Shown: positions 23,491 through 35,700, numbered from the stretch's first letter. The stretch is 64,000 nt of DNA from Actinernus sp. WN-2022 (GCA_030867875.1 JAOWCC010000577.1:74085012-74149011); one strand, 5' to 3'. Numbers and translations: made by a program. The notes: generated from the sequence alone by a model not told the origin.

Positions 23491-23888
23491 TAAACGCCGA
23501 ACTTTGACATATTCTGGTTGGCTATTCGGTTGATTCCAATGTTGTTCTAACAATGATTTTTATTGGCCAAACGGGCTGAGACCACGGAGATGATACGTAC
23601 ATGTATATTGTTTAATTTTCCCAAATTTTATCAATAAAACTATTTTAAATAACCTTAAAACACGTTGTGTAGGTAGAGCAATAGTTGAAGTGTATTACTG
23701 GGTAGTTTTCTGACAAGTTTCATCAGTGGGAAAGCCAGGAGAAGCCGTTTAACCTCGGCAATTGTGCAACGTATCCTCGCTCTACAATTACCAATAATCA
23801 GTAAAGCGCAAACACGCTTGAAATACCGATTATTGGAAATTCTACGACAAATCCTAACCCGAACCATAAACCGAACCCTAACCATCGG

Positions 23889-24105
23889 ACCTAGAGCTAG
23901 GGTTCACAGGTAAACAAGAAGAGAAGGTAAACGACAGGAAATTTTTTTTTGAGCGCTCCTACTCGGGCTCGAACTCGTAATCGTTTGCGTGTTGTGCTTG
24001 GTAGTGCAGGCGTCACGCCCACTACACTAAGCGCGTCTACCACCGTTCTGATTTGGACAATTGTTTATCTTTATCCTTGACTGGTTTTAAGAATGTCATT
24101 GTTTA
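23889..24105 (-). mobile_element. tRNA-bearing MITE family, copy C (truncated)
   Basis: On the minus strand this copy has the internal part of the family: a tRNA-like segment (see 23953-24034), then the polylinker gtttaccttctcttcttg and gtgaaccctagctctaggt. Terminal inverted repeats seen in copies A and B are largely missing. Important as an empty site for the element nested in copy A. Confidence 0.7.
23953..24034 (-). repeat. tRNA-like segment in MITE copy C
   Basis: On the minus strand: a 5' end GCGCTTAGTGTAGTGG resembling a pol III A box, an 82 nt span, a B-box-like GAGTTCGAGCC and a 3' end GAGCGC that can pair with the 5' GCGCTT. The extra length before the T arm suggests a class II tRNA-like fold. 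No convincing anticodon arm; not called a functional tRNA. Confidence 0.55.
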
Positions 24106-24604
24106 ATTTGCGTTCCAGAATTAGCGATTATTGATAATTGAAGAGCAAAAGCCAATTACTGATTATTGGTAATTGTAGAGCGATAATAGCCTTCTCCGCA
24201 GGCACCTCCTATAAAATCGGAAAACATCGAGACCGGGTTTCCTGTGGTAAAACGAGAGAAGAGAGGGGACTGATGATGAAACAATGGGGAGGGGGAGGGG
24301 GAGGGGGAAGGGAAGAAACGAAGTCCTTTTCTTCTCTCCTCCGCAGGCACAGGTAACTCAATTTGTTTTTACAATTTTTTTCTCGCGGTTATACTAAGTA
24401 CTAAGAGGTGCCTGCGGAGGAGGCTAGAGCGAGGATATGTTGGCATGTGCTATCGATCGCTTCGCTACGACGCTAACGGAAAATGAACGGCTTTTTATGA
24501 TTCTCTTCTAGCTTAGATACATCCTGGTAGCATTGTGATACCCTTCCACTGTTTCTTTATCCATGTAAACTCCATTTCGAGCCGTTTAGGGAAGGTACGT
24601 TTTC

Positions 24605-24608
24605 TTAT

Positions 24609-24641
<33 letters not shown>

Positions 24642-24655
24642 GGGAGGGCTGGGGC
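24605..24655 (+). repeat. poly-G tract
   Basis: About 30 uninterrupted G followed by agggaggg. It is the longest of several G runs in the window (others near 24285-24310, 31806-31835, 33688-33708 and 54231-54255). Length in the assembly may not be reliable. Confidence 0.9.
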
Positions 24656-24928
24656 AGGGGGGGCTGGGGCTTCAGAAGGGAGGGTCATCAGAAGAATTTG
24701 GATCTTTTTTGCAGGGTCAAGCCTTTTTATTTTGAAAGCCGGGGACGGTCAACCTTTTCCCCCGAGATGTCGTCTTTTTTAAGGTGGCTCGCCTGGATTT
24801 TCTAGGGATGCACCATACCCACTTTGAACGGCTGATACTCCACTGTCAGAGCTCGGTCAGGCTATCCATTTCACCCATTTACTAGAAATAGAACAAACTT
24901 TCCAAAAATGTAGGTTTGTTTGACATCG

Positions 24929-26544
24929 CCTTACTTCCTGTTTAGTCGTCGAGAACTGTGTTTTACGGACCGATTTAAGCGATATTTTAGCACATTTCAT
25001 ACCTGTGGCATTGGACTACTTCCCATGAAAATTTCATTCCATTTGCTATATTCGATTTCGGTTGATGGAATCATAGGTAATGTCATAAATCTGCTCATTT
25101 TACTCAAAATAGTAACGTATTTGCTAAGGAAACTGTAATTCCAAAACTAGTTGATAATTTTTTTTTTCTTTTCACCTGAAATTCAACATGTACTACCCTG
25201 TCCCTTTAAATTTCAAGAGCATTGAATCATTTTAAGGGCGCGGAATAAATACAAAAACATAGGGAACTTTTATATTCATCCACGCAAGCTTCATTGCTGT
25301 ATCATTTTGTTGATAGCTTGTGTCTTTCCGAAATTTCTCTTTTGTCTAGATTCTTATGTACTTGTGTGCTTTTGAACTAACAATATTACCATACACGCTT
25401 GCTACGCTTCGCTACTGCGGGAACGCTCGTGCAAATTATATTCTTAGTACAATGACATGCAATTATCATAGTCGGCTGCCAGTTATAATGCTGTTATAAT
25501 AAATATTTATTTACAAAACCTTTTATAATATCACTAATACAAAATCTCGTTATTAATTAATATTTAGAAAATCTGGTCTAGATGTCACGGGCACTTTCCC
25601 CCGATCTGGTTACTAAAAACACACTTAGTCAACATTATCATCCCGCACTGCCTAGCTTCATGGTTTAACTAATTTGCATGACATTGTACTAAGAACAGAA
25701 TTTGCACGAGCGTTCGAAGCATAGCAAGTGTGCATTGTAAACCTGTTAGTTCAAAAGCACACAAGTATGTAGAATCTAGACTAAAGAGAAATTTCAGAAA
25801 GACACAAGCTATCAACAAAATGATACAGCAATGAAGCTTGCGTGGATGAATGTAAAGGCTGGTATTTCACAGTGAAAACGAGCTCGACGCAAGCGCAAGC
25901 ACTGACGCAAGCACAAGGATAACAATTTTTCCTTTTCCTTGTGCTTATGCTTGCGTTCGCGTTGTGCTAGTGAAAACGGAAGACAACGCAAGCACGAGGA
26001 GAATTACTAGAAGCCAGAGGAGAATTACTACAAGCAATAATAGCTGTTCGAGCACGATGGCTAACATGTTGGATTATTGGCCGCAACCGCACAAAGAGAC
26101 AAGTGACCAGCGAGTCTTGCGCTTATTGCACGGTTCGTTTTCACTTGACGCATATCTCTTGCGCTTGCGTCGCTAGTGAAAACCAGGCTTAAAAGTTCCC
26201 TATGTTTTTGTTTTTATTCCGCGCCCTTAAAATGATTCAATGCTCTTGAAATTTACAGGGCCAGGGGTAGTACATGTTGAATTTCAGGTGAAAAGATTAA
26301 AACAAATATTTATCGACAAGTTTTCGAATTACAGCTTTTTTTAGCAAATACGTTACTATTTTGGGTAAAATGAGCAGATTTATGACTTTACTTACGATTC
26401 CATAAACCGAAATCGAATAAAGCAAATGGCATTAAATTTTCGTGGCAATTAGTCATATGCTACAGGTATCAGTGAAATATGCTAAAAACATCGCTTGAAT
26501 CGGTCCGGAAAACACAGTCCTCGACGACTAAACAGGAAGTAAGG
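24929..26544. mobile_element. long inverted repeat, arms about 545 bp
   Basis: ccttacttcctgtttagtcg at the left end is mirrored by cgactaaacaggaagtaagg at the right. The arms run 24929-25475 and 25674-26544 and enclose a 200 bp spacer; the right arm is longer because a 334 bp MITE is inserted at 25856-26189. No coding capacity was recognised. Confidence 0.8.
25856..26189. mobile_element. 334 bp MITE with TAA duplication (PIF/Harbinger-like)
   Basis: Ends AGGCTGGTATTTCAC and (inverse) AGCCTGGTTTTCAC with gacgcaagcgcaag just inside both. TAA flanks both sides (25853-25855 and 26190-26192). The opposite arm of the enclosing inverted repeat has the uninterrupted site with a single TAA near 25270, confirming the insertion. 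The 3 bp TWA target fits PIF/Harbinger; the family call is inference. Confidence 0.8.
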
Positions 26545-26658
26545 TGAATTTTTAATTATTTAAACGAAAATATTCAACCCGTTTTTTTTCGAAAATGCTC
26601 TCATATGTTTTTAAAAACTTTGCAGTCTTGGAGGCCTACATTTAGTCTACAAGGGACA

Positions 26659-26758
26659 NNNNNNNNNNNNNNNNNNNNNNNNNNNNNNNNNNNNNNNNNN
26701 NNNNNNNNNNNNNNNNNNNNNNNNNNNNNNNNNNNNNNNNNNNNNNNNNNNNNNNNNN
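26659..26758. other. assembly gap (100 N)
   Basis: A run of 100 N. Confidence 0.97.
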
Positions 26759-27010
26759 TCCAAGAGTATCCTGGCTTACTTCACCTCGCTCGTGTTCACT
26801 AATGTTCTACTTGTGTTCGTGTTGTACTTGTATTTCCTCGTGGTCTCACTCGTGGAGTTTTAGATCAGATCGACTGTCGTCTGTGCGTACTTCCGGATCT
26901 GATTGTGCATTCGTATTAATGTGCCAAACACGCACTGAGGTGTATGAGAGCATCCGCGTTGCAAAAGATACGCCGGAGTTCAAGCTGCGTGCAGCTTCTT
27001 GTTTTTAATG
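26759..27010. repeat. dispersed repeat, copy 1
   Basis: tggcttacttcac, gtggagttttagatcagatc and cgccggagttcaagctgcgt recur in order at 29866-30041 (copy 2). A shorter piece (actttcgcatctgattgt) is at 29470. Copies are diverged and non-coding. Confidence 0.65.
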
Positions 27011-27890
27011 TTCAGTCCAGTAAAATTTTTGATCAGTTCTGACCTCTGCCGCTAACAATGTGGGTCGGAGACGCTGCGATCGAGCGATAAAACAGGAGGC
27101 ATGCGCATTAAATTTATAGATTTCTTTTACACTGTTTACATCACATAATATCATTACCGTATAATTACCACTGTGAGAATGTGAAATGAGCAACACATGA
27201 GACTTGGAGGCGTTACAGTTCTTTTTAACTACTTTTTAATCTTCTGATTCTTGTAAAGGAACTGCTATAGACCCAAAAATACACGAACAACGTAATACAT
27301 TCATCTGCGCTGTCCGAACAGATCTAAAAACGTAAGCGAAATACAATCTCAGTTTAGATATAAAAGGTATCGAATTATAATCTCAGGTTAGATTCCGTCA
27401 GGCGTGCTCAGATAACAAAGGTCAAAGCTCTCAGACAAGACGAGACAAGGAGATATTGATCAATGAGTCATTGTCAGAAATCTATTCCCGGCCGTAACAT
27501 TAGGCAATCTGTCAAGGGTAAAACTGTTGACAGTTTGGGTCAGGTCAACTACACAGCTAAGGCATGTTTTACGACAGAATAACCTAGCTGCACTGGAGAG
27601 TCTCAATTGGATTAAGATACTGTTACATGTCTGTTAATATGGGGAAAACTGAAGAATCCCTCATTGAGCTTGATAACCATGTACAAGAACAATTCTGCCG
27701 GTAAGATGTTTTTAGTGTATACCCGAATGCTGTGCTCGTTTTCTGGTTGAAGAAATAAACTAAAGCCGGACCTCTTTAAAGAAGTTTATCGATTCGTAAT
27801 AATTAATTTACATTGTATTGAACGGAACTGCGTCGAACAAACAGGACCTTTGGCTTTATATTGTACTGCATCAGCTAAGTTTTTCCTTAT
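27011..27890. other. no recognisable feature
   Basis: AT-rich, no convincing ORF, RNA or inverted repeat. Confidence 0.4.
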
Positions 27891-27897
27891 CCGAGTC

Positions 27898-28277
27898 TGA
27901 GATGTAGTTTGAGTCTTGTCATCTGACTATATCGTATATTTAGTTTAGTTTAGGTGGTCTAGTGGAAATTGTGAGCGAATTAAGTTGGAAGACAAATTGC
28001 AAAACATACGATATTTAAATAGTATTCGGCGTTAACAGAGCGGACATGGAAAAGTTTGTGCCGTGTACTGTCTAGTGTGCGAAAACTGCACACAGTTCCG
28101 TCAAGCTAAACTTGCCAGTAAAACTACTTCGGTCCGACATGCAGTTTGAGACTTGTCATCTAACTATATCGTATATTTAGTTTAGTTTAGGTGTTCTAGT
28201 GGAAATTGTGAGAGAATTAAGTTGGAAGACAAATTGCAAAACATACGATAGTAGTACTCAGCGCAGAGCGTACATGG
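27898..28277. repeat. direct repeat of about 145 bp, spacing 236 bp
   Basis: The two units (27898-28050 and 28135-28277) share atatcgtatatttagtttag, gtctagtggaaattgtgag-type text and gacaattgcaaaacatacga-type text with few differences. Non-coding. Confidence 0.75.
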
Positions 28278-28560
28278 AGAATATTGTGTTTTAATTGTAA
28301 AGATAATTTTAATTTTTTAGAGGTTTTACATTGCAGAGCAGCCAGAATTATTTTTAATCTCCCAAGACATATGCCTTCTCAAGATGTTCTTAGAGTCGCT
28401 AAATGGGATAAATTATTTTTCATTGATATACAAAGAATTAGTACCATTACTATGGATCACATAATAACTATAAGCCTCTTAAATAATTGTAGAAAAACAA
28501 ATACACTTAATTAGTGAACACTCTCCATGATATGGACTTCGATGCATTATCTGTTCAATG
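28278..28560 (+). pseudogene. LINE C-terminal fragment
   Basis: The frame reads VLHCRAARIIFNLPRHMPSQ then VLRVAKWDKLFF, the well-known region after the reverse transcriptase of CR1/L2-like LINEs (L-x-x-R-A-A-R-I-I). It is short, with a frame change after about 28500. Confidence 0.7.
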
Positions 28561-28619
28561 CACTCCTCATTTTAAGAAATATTTAATATTTTATTAGCTT
28601 GTATTCCGTGTCTGCTTGA

Positions 28620-30050
28620 GCTCACATAAATACAGACCCGGACATTGCTCCGGACGTACGGGGAACCACAGGCAGCCCAAGCTCAAGTTACGAAAATATC
28701 AGGGTTTGTATGGGAGCGTAGCGAATTGATAACAATAGGACAACACAGGTAACCCGAAAATACAAAGACGGCACACACTGATACTGACAGATTACCCGAA
28801 ACAACTAAGCCGATAACACAATTTTTATTATTTTATTTAATGATGATTTTGTATTAATTAAATCATGAAGGGCTAGTGCACTCATGTTCATTCCTGGTCT
28901 GACTCGTGTGAGTTATATTTCAGATCCTACTAGTATTATTTGGATCCTAGTATTTTTGGGCTACCGGTCAGTATCCTAGGTATCCTAGCTTACGTGAAGT
29001 TGCTCGTGCTTATTCGTGTTCTACTTGCGTGCCCTCGTGTTCACTCGTGTTCTACTTGTGATCGCAACGTTTAAACAAAGATGTATTCTAAAGATATAAG
29101 TTTTGCTATTATATTTTTCTTGTCCCGTCTTTGCAGAGAAAATTAGTTGTCAAGGGTTCGATTCTGCGCTGGTAAATTTAGATTGCGTGTGGCTCAATTC
29201 AAAGCAAAATTTCCCCATATCGAAGAAAACAATGGTTCGAAATTAGGAGCCATTAGTTTAGCAAAAAAAAAACAGACTTGAGCCGTCTGATCGGAGGCTG
29301 CGAGGAAGGTTTCAGCTTTTCTCTTCATAGACGCGTAAGCACAATTTATTTATATCGAATACATCTTTGCATGGATATTGAATTGATTTTAGGCTTTAGT
29401 TCCTCTTTAAAAGTGCGTCCAGCTCCTTGTTACTCTGGCGCTGCTACGTGATGCGACTGTGCGTGCATACTTTCGCATCTGATTGTCCAATCCAATTTAA
29501 CAGATTGTGCGTGTGTACTAACAGTGATCTGGCTGTGTGCATGATAATAACGATGTGAACACAAGTAGCCCGAAAATACAAAGAGAGGGTACCATACTTG
29601 AAACACAAGTAACCCGACACGACCAAGTGAAGCTAAAATAACACAGATAGCCCGGAAATACAAAAATAGGGTACCGCACTGATAACACAGGCAACCCGAG
29701 ACAACTAAGACGATAAAACAATTATAATTATATTCGTTTATTACAATTTCTTGTTAATTAAATTATGAACTGCTGTGCACTCGTGTTCACTCATGTCCTA
29801 ACTCATGTGGAGTTTTAGAACAGATCATCTAGTAATTTCGGGCTACCTGTGTTATCCTAGGGTACCCTGGCTTACTTTATGTCGCTCGTGTTCTGACTCG
29901 TGGAGTTTTAGATGAGATCAACTGTGTGTGCGTACTTTCGCATCTGATTGTGCGTTGTAATTGGCAAATACGCAGGTATCTGAGATCGTCCGCGTTACGA
30001 AAGATACGCCGGAGTTCAAGCTGCGTGCAGCTTCTTGTTATTATTTGTCG
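28620..30050. repeat. mosaic of diverged dispersed repeats
   Basis: Units of the type acaggtaacccgaaaataca recur at 28746, 29570, 29610 and 29650-29700. 29070-29406 is a degenerate copy of the AGGGGAACTGAACCC MITE family, ending GTTCCTCT before an intact TTAA at 29407-29410. 29866-30041 is copy 2 of the repeat seen at 26759. No gene. Confidence 0.6.
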
Positions 30051-30460
30051 TGTCGCTGAAATGCGCCAGCAACCAATCAGATTACACAGGAGCCCATTGT
30101 TCGATTCCCAACACGTGACAGGATCAACCAATCAGATTCGACACCCGCCCGATCTTGGTTATGGTCTGTCTTGGTTTATACTTATAGTGTGCCAAGTCAG
30201 CATGCAACGGAGCGAATCTTAACCATTATTTTGCTGAAACCAAAGGTTTCTTCGAATGAAATACCAAGATGTTCAGTTATTCTAGGGCTGACAGGACTTT
30301 TAGGGGCTTTCAATGGAAAATTCTTACATTTACGAAAGGGATGTGGCGATATAATCGTACAGTCAGCTACATGTAGTCTGGCGGCCGGCGGAGGAGGAGT
30401 GATGGTTTGGTTTCGATGGTTTTGGTCCAATAACCCACGGAAACGGAAAGAAAATGCCTG
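30051..30460 (+). repeat. repeat related to 17.1-17.55 kb
   Basis: gccagcaaccaatcagatt and gctgaaaccaaaggtttctt, then cttacatttacgaaagggat, run parallel to 17115-17540. Both copies keep short frames (AETKGFF) that shift out of phase, which suggests an old shared coding region, now dead. Confidence 0.5.
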
Positions 30461-30539
30461 AACTGCTGCATCTAAATGCCATAGGATTGCGGTGTTGATA
30501 TTGTTGAAATGCTCTTCATTACGATCACACACTGTGAGG

Positions 30540-31770
30540 AGGTCAATGACTAATGAGGGATTTTGATTGTTTGCAATGTTGGCTGTTTACCCCGCCAAGT
30601 ATACTCTCCTGAAATACTCTTGAGATTATACAACTGGGAAGTCTTGACTAAACCAGTCAATTAACCAATGGCCGAGCTTTAATACAAAGACTTCAACTCA
30701 AGAGTCACAAAACCTGGAAGTGAATAGTGATTGACCCTTGTCTTTGAACGCGAACGGAAATCAGAACTGGTGAGGTTGAAATATTTGTGTTTATAATTAC
30801 GCACACCAAATCTTACTTGTTCCCTACTTTTAGAATTATATTAAGTGTAATGGTGACAGTAATTCGAACTGGAAATGAAATCGTCCATAAGGTTGAACTG
30901 TATGTGACTTTATAGAGACCAAGAAGAAAAAGTTAAAATCGTCAAAAGAATAACAGAACTCAGAAGATAGAATTGCAGACCACAAATTATACCCATAAAC
31001 AGAACTGGATCCGAGAATACCGTATTAAAATTGAATTGGATCTGTCAAAAGAATAGCAGGAGCCGTAACTAGAAACCGAACTGTCATAAAACAAGAACTG
31101 GAAAGTATAAATTATGGCTCTGCCCACAGTATTATATTATGTCGTCACGCAGATTTTTGTTTGCCGACGATTGATACGAACGGGCTTCAAACTCCGGCTT
31201 TGTTTTCTCATTTTGCTGCTGCACAGAAGACCTTGAAATATAAACCGTTCAATAAATCTACCTTAATTTATCCTAAAGAAAGCTTTGATTTATCCCCTCG
31301 AAGAAGGAAATGCATTTGATTTTCCTCCACTTCGCCTTCCCTTGCCGTTAACAATAGGAAATGGATAATCTGAAATCTACATTGAATCTGCAATGTTTAC
31401 CGTCTCGTTTTTCTCGGCCAATGGAAATCGAGATACCATGGCGCATGTAATCGTTTCCTCTTGGCAGCAGTAAAGGGGCCAGGTGGAACTTCTCGAAACA
31501 AGCGATAGTATTGGCCTACGCAACAATAGAAAACACCCTAACCCATTAGAAAGTCCAGTACAAAAACCATACAAGTATAGTATTATGGGTGCAATCAGCA
31601 TACAGGTCTTGAGAGGTTCCATGCTACTTGGAGGAAAGGCAAAGAGATGAGAAACCTGCTCGCAGGGTAGGAGGGCCACACACTTCTCTGTGTATACTAG
31701 TTAGTGTTACTCTAATGTTATTTCCCAAGTGGTGTACATGCATGAAATCAATGCACACAATATTTTATTA
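30540..31770. other. no recognisable feature
   Basis: No gene, RNA or strong repeat was found on either strand over this 1.2 kb. Confidence 0.4.
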
Positions 31771-31775
31771 ACATT

Positions 31776-32050
31776 AGGGACTAGTCAAAAATTTGCAGGG
31801 GAGATGCAAGGAGGGAGGGGGGGGGGGGGGGGGGGTGGGATGTGGGGTAGAGAATGAAATCAAAAAGTTTAAACAATATATACGGTAACCCTCCCTGGAC
31901 AATGACTATGAAATATTTTGACCCTTTCTCCCCAAAAAACAACCCTTTTTCAGTTCCCCATGATTTATGACCTTCCATTTTTGGGGATTCAAAAAATATG
32001 ACCCTCCATCTCTACCGTCTCCCCCTGCTAATTTCTGACCAGTCCCTTAA
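31776..32050. mobile_element. 275 bp MITE containing a poly-G run
   Basis: Left end agggactagtcaaaaatttg with caggggaga; right end inverse, tctccccctgctaatttctg and accagtccct. TTAG and TTAA lie outside the ends, compatible with a TTAA target. The G run at 31806-31835 is inside. Confidence 0.55.
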
Positions 32051-32407
32051 GCGACAATCCTGATGAAACCCCAATTTATTTATCAGTAAAACTTTGTAAT
32101 TAGAATCTCCCGTAAGGGACTGTGACCACCTTTGGTGGTTTTAAAGGATTGGAAGAAGGTGGGAAAATAGCATTTACAAACCGGTTTTGTTAATAACACT
32201 ACTGATCTCATACAAGTACTTTTAAATATATGAATTAAGATTTGTTTGCTATCTAGTACAACCATGTGATTGTAATGTAAATTATCACAAGCATGAGTAG
32301 TGAATCGATTATCTTAGCACAAACCATGTATGACACAAAAATATCATTGCTGGAACTCCATGTATTAATTAAAGGTGGCCCGAGTTAAGGCCACTCAGGG
32401 CCTCTTG

Positions 32408-32703
32408 TTACATTGAAGTGAGGCGTTCGGGTCAATACCGCTGAAACTGCTATTCGTAGACTCGACTACAATATCATATTGTAGTTGAGTCTACGAATAG
32501 CAGTTTCAGCGGTATTGACCCAAACGCCTCACTTCAATGTAATGAAGCGCTATTCAAACTGTGTATCTAAATTAGTCGTGCTTGTTTAGGAGGGTGTTGG
32601 TGTCGTGTAAGAATGATGGTTTCAATGGCGCTTCATTACATTGAAGTGAGGCGTTCGGGTCAATACCGCTGAAACTGCTATTCGTAGACTCGACTACAAT
32701 ATC
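32408..32703. mobile_element. three-arm foldback element
   Basis: 32408-32474 and 32476-32542 are reverse complements over 67 bp with about two mismatches and a 1-base centre. After a 77 bp spacer a third arm (32628-32703) repeats the first arm in the same orientation, so arm 2 can pair with either. Shared core: accgctgaaactgctattcg. Confidence 0.85.
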
Positions 32704-32741
32704 TCCTATTGTCTTGTATTTTAGTCTATTAAAAACATTAC

Positions 32742-33683
32742 AGCTGTTAACGTATCATTTACAAGAAAAGATGGAATAATAATTAAGAACCATTAATAAA
32801 AATTAAGCTAAATAAACTGATTTACAATTGATAAAAATCCTTAGTGTAACCCTAAAGGGGAACTGAACCCTAAAATCAACCCAACGTCTTTACAAAGATG
32901 TATTCTAAAGAAATAAGTTCTGCTATTTTATTTTTCTGTGTTGCGCGTCCGATTAGGAGAGTTCGATTTTCCGCTGAAAAATCTATATTGTGTGGCGGCT
33001 CAATTCAGTGCAAATTTCTCTATAACGTACGTCACACATACCAAGGAAGAACGATCACACCTCCAGCACGAAGAAAACACAATGGTCCGCAATTAGAACC
33101 ATTAGTCCTGCTATTCAATATCGGGGACAGCATGGCAAAACTACTTTATTCCTCCTGTACTACGTCACAAATTACGAGACATGAGCCGTCTGTACATAGC
33201 GGAGGCTGTGAGTAAGGTTTTCGGATTTTCTCTTCCTAGACGCGCAACACAGAAAAAATAAATAGTATAACCTATTTATTTCGAATATATGTTTGTACAG
33301 ACATTGGGTTGATTTTAGGGTTTAGTTCCCCTTGAAGATAAGCTATTAATTTACAATTGGTAAGAAAAGATAAAATTTATAAATTATGTACAACTAAGTG
33401 TATCTAATAATCTCATAAACGCCTGACTCTGCATAATTTAATCATAAAAGAATTCCCGTATCTCTATGTCTTAAATTTATTGTTATCGGGAGTATAGTCC
33501 TATTATTCCTCAGTATATAATCATGTGATACTTTCTCATGTGACAAAGTTGTTCGACGGTCAACTGAATAGAGTTGCAAGACCAGTCAATCAGCACGGGC
33601 CTCTTTAAACCCTATTACGCACGAGTTTGTCTTCGGGACTGTAATTAATGATAAACGATCTCATGAAAAACCGAGGATGCATC
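32742..33683. repeat. paralogous block 1 (with MITE)
   Basis: agctgttaacgtatcattta through catgaaaaaccgaggatgca is closely similar to 39022-39585. This copy is split by the MITE at 32856-33332 and lacks the 80 bp MITE found in the other. The nature of the block is unknown; no protein was recognised. Confidence 0.8.
32856..33332. mobile_element. complete MITE of the AGGGGAACTGAACCC family
   Basis: Terminal inverted repeats of about 95 bp: AGGGGAACTGAACCCTAAAA at the left and the inverse TTTTAGGGTTTAGTTCCCCT at the right, both continuing with the cgcgcaacacag motif. Flanks CTAA and TGAA are each one change from TTAA, and the empty paralogue (about 39130) reads ccTTAAgat. A second, truncated copy is at 9085 and a degenerate copy at 29070-29406. 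Confidence 0.85.
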
Positions 33684-33699
33684 CGGGGGGAGGGGGGGG

Positions 33700-33800
33700 G
33701 GGGGGGGTTGCGTTCTTCCTATATTCGGCTGGTAGGGGTGATCGTCGTATTTTTAGGGTTTGAAATCTGCGATATAGTATTTTTTAGGGATTGTCCAAGC
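33700..33800. repeat. fragment of the ggggatcgtcgtatttttag repeat
   Basis: gatcgtcgtatttttagggt, then tgaaatc...gatagtattttttagggattg, parallels 36898-36955 upstream of the dioxygenase gene. A poly-G run precedes it at 33688. Confidence 0.65.
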
Positions 33801-33965
33801 GTCATCAACATGGATTCCTTTGATGTATTTTGAATTTCTGATGGCATTACCTAATATTTCGACTGCGATAGTAAACAGTATGTCAGACAATGGGCAACCT
33901 TGTCTTACGCCTCTTTCTAAATGTTCATTCAACGTTATCCTTGAAAATGCAAGACAAAAAAATCC
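33800..33965 (-). pseudogene. L1/Tx1-like LINE reverse transcriptase fragment
   Basis: Minus-strand frame reads ITLNEHLERGVRQGCPLSDI followed by LFTIAVEILGNAIR and YIKGI. GVRQGCPLS before an LF...E...AIR segment is the conserved reverse transcriptase block of L1/Tx1-clade elements. About 50 residues only, so it is a relic of a LINE clade different from the other fragments here. Confidence 0.75.
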
Positions 33966-33999
33966 GTATACAAATAGGCTAGGTGTTGAGTAACTCAAT

Positions 34000-35700
34000 C
34001 TCGTCCCCAGAGCCTTCAGGACGAGATTGCGGTAACTCCATACCAGACGTACCTTTGTTGTGTGATATCATATTTGGCGTTTTCGAGTGCAAATACGGGC
34101 TGAAACGAGTGCAAATATTAGACCGTATTACACGGGTCACAAACCGGTTTGCACAGGTTTATTCAACACTTAAAAGGTTTTGTAAGCGCGCGAGCCAATC
34201 GAAATGGGGCTGTTTGAGTAATAGCCAATCAGCTTTTAGCGCGGGTAAAACCTTTTCAGTGGGCGCGCGCTCCCGACATTTGACTTCAACTGAGGCTGAG
34301 AAGTTTCTTCTCTCGAGTTTCTTGTCAAACAGAGCTGTAAGGTAAGCCAAAACAAACCTTTTTTGTTCGTGTTAGCTGTCGTATAATAAACAATTTATTA
34401 CACGAAGAGCTGTGTAATACGGCTGGGAATTTTTACTCATCAATTTTATTTCTTTAGAGGTTATTACAACTTTCCGTGTAATATCCGCTCATGCATCTTT
34501 TGACGCAGTAAATCGTGGGCTCAAGAAAAACTGGTTCATTCTTATTCGTTATTTGGTATTAATAACCGAGGTTTTTGACGCAGAACTTTGTAGTGTTATC
34601 ATATTTTAATTAGATAAGGCCGTTGATGCGTTATTTGACGCAGTAAATTGAGTTGCCTCAAGAAAACCTGCGTCATTGCACACTTTAAAATGTTTGTAAA
34701 CAACTAGCCAATATATATCCTTCTGAGCCCAATTGTTCGAAGCAAGGGTAAGCGTAGATTCTCTCAAAGTCCTTTATTATTTTTTCACCTTCGGTTCGTT
34801 GTTTTAAAGGACTTTTTCCACTTGTTTCTCGCCAAATTTAGTACCGGTCATTTTTTTGACCGGTGACGTAGCAGCAGCCTAGCCAATAGAAAGCATGGAA
34901 TAGGACGGAACGTCGTGAAGCGTGAAATCTTACAGTTTTAGCTTTTGAAAAGCCTGATGACACGAACTTTGACGGTGAGATTGCCACGTGACTGAAAATT
35001 GTCACCTTTTCCGAAACCACACGTCGATCAACTTTCGTGCCAGAATATTTATTTAGATTCAAATCCTCACAAGTGAAACAAGTCGACCTCGCGCGACTTT
35101 TTCACTCGAATAAAGAAAACATAAAGAGGTCGACTTGTGGCTAAGCGCTACCACGGCCCGAGGGTAAACTGTACCGCGTGTTTAGTTTCAAAAAGGCCAT
35201 ATATCAACTTATGCTGTAATAGGTTTATTCTCAAACCTACTACGAAATATATTCAATATAACACATTATTATTACTTCCGGTCCGGAATCCACGAAATCG
35301 CACGCTCTGATTGGCTGCAACCTGGTCAGGTAATGCTTGCGTAAATGTACCCTACAATTGAACATGTTGCATTAATCAAATAGGAAAAACTGTCAGTGAT
35401 TAGAATGACGTCATGTGTGCCTTGTCGTTTTCTTTCTCTATCCTAACCCAAACCGAAACTTTATTTCGCAAGACTCGCTAAATTGAACACTTTTTCCCGT
35501 AAAAAACACACAACCCTCAAACAACTACTAATCTTTATTTCTTGAGCATATTTAGAGCACAGTATCGCTAAAGTTCCAATTATAGGAGTGAAAATCTAAG
35601 CTGAAGGCGACGTTTGAATTCGTAAGCCACAGGAAACCCAAAACCAAAATTGTGAGGTACAAAACTGGAGGGTGGTAAGCCTGTGGATGGACGAAAACAG
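34000..35700. other. non-coding stretch with small repeats
   Basis: Contains a small hairpin at 34000-34030 (caatctcgtccc ... gacgagattg), repeated tttgacgcagtaaat motifs at 34498, 34572 and 34635, and a hairpin taccggtcatttttttgaccggt at 34842. No coding sequence was recognised. Confidence 0.45.

Noticed and set aside
30171..30532. ORFs on both strands near 30.2-30.5 kb
   Set aside because: They lie in a dispersed repeat (compare 17430-17540) and keep no common frame between copies.
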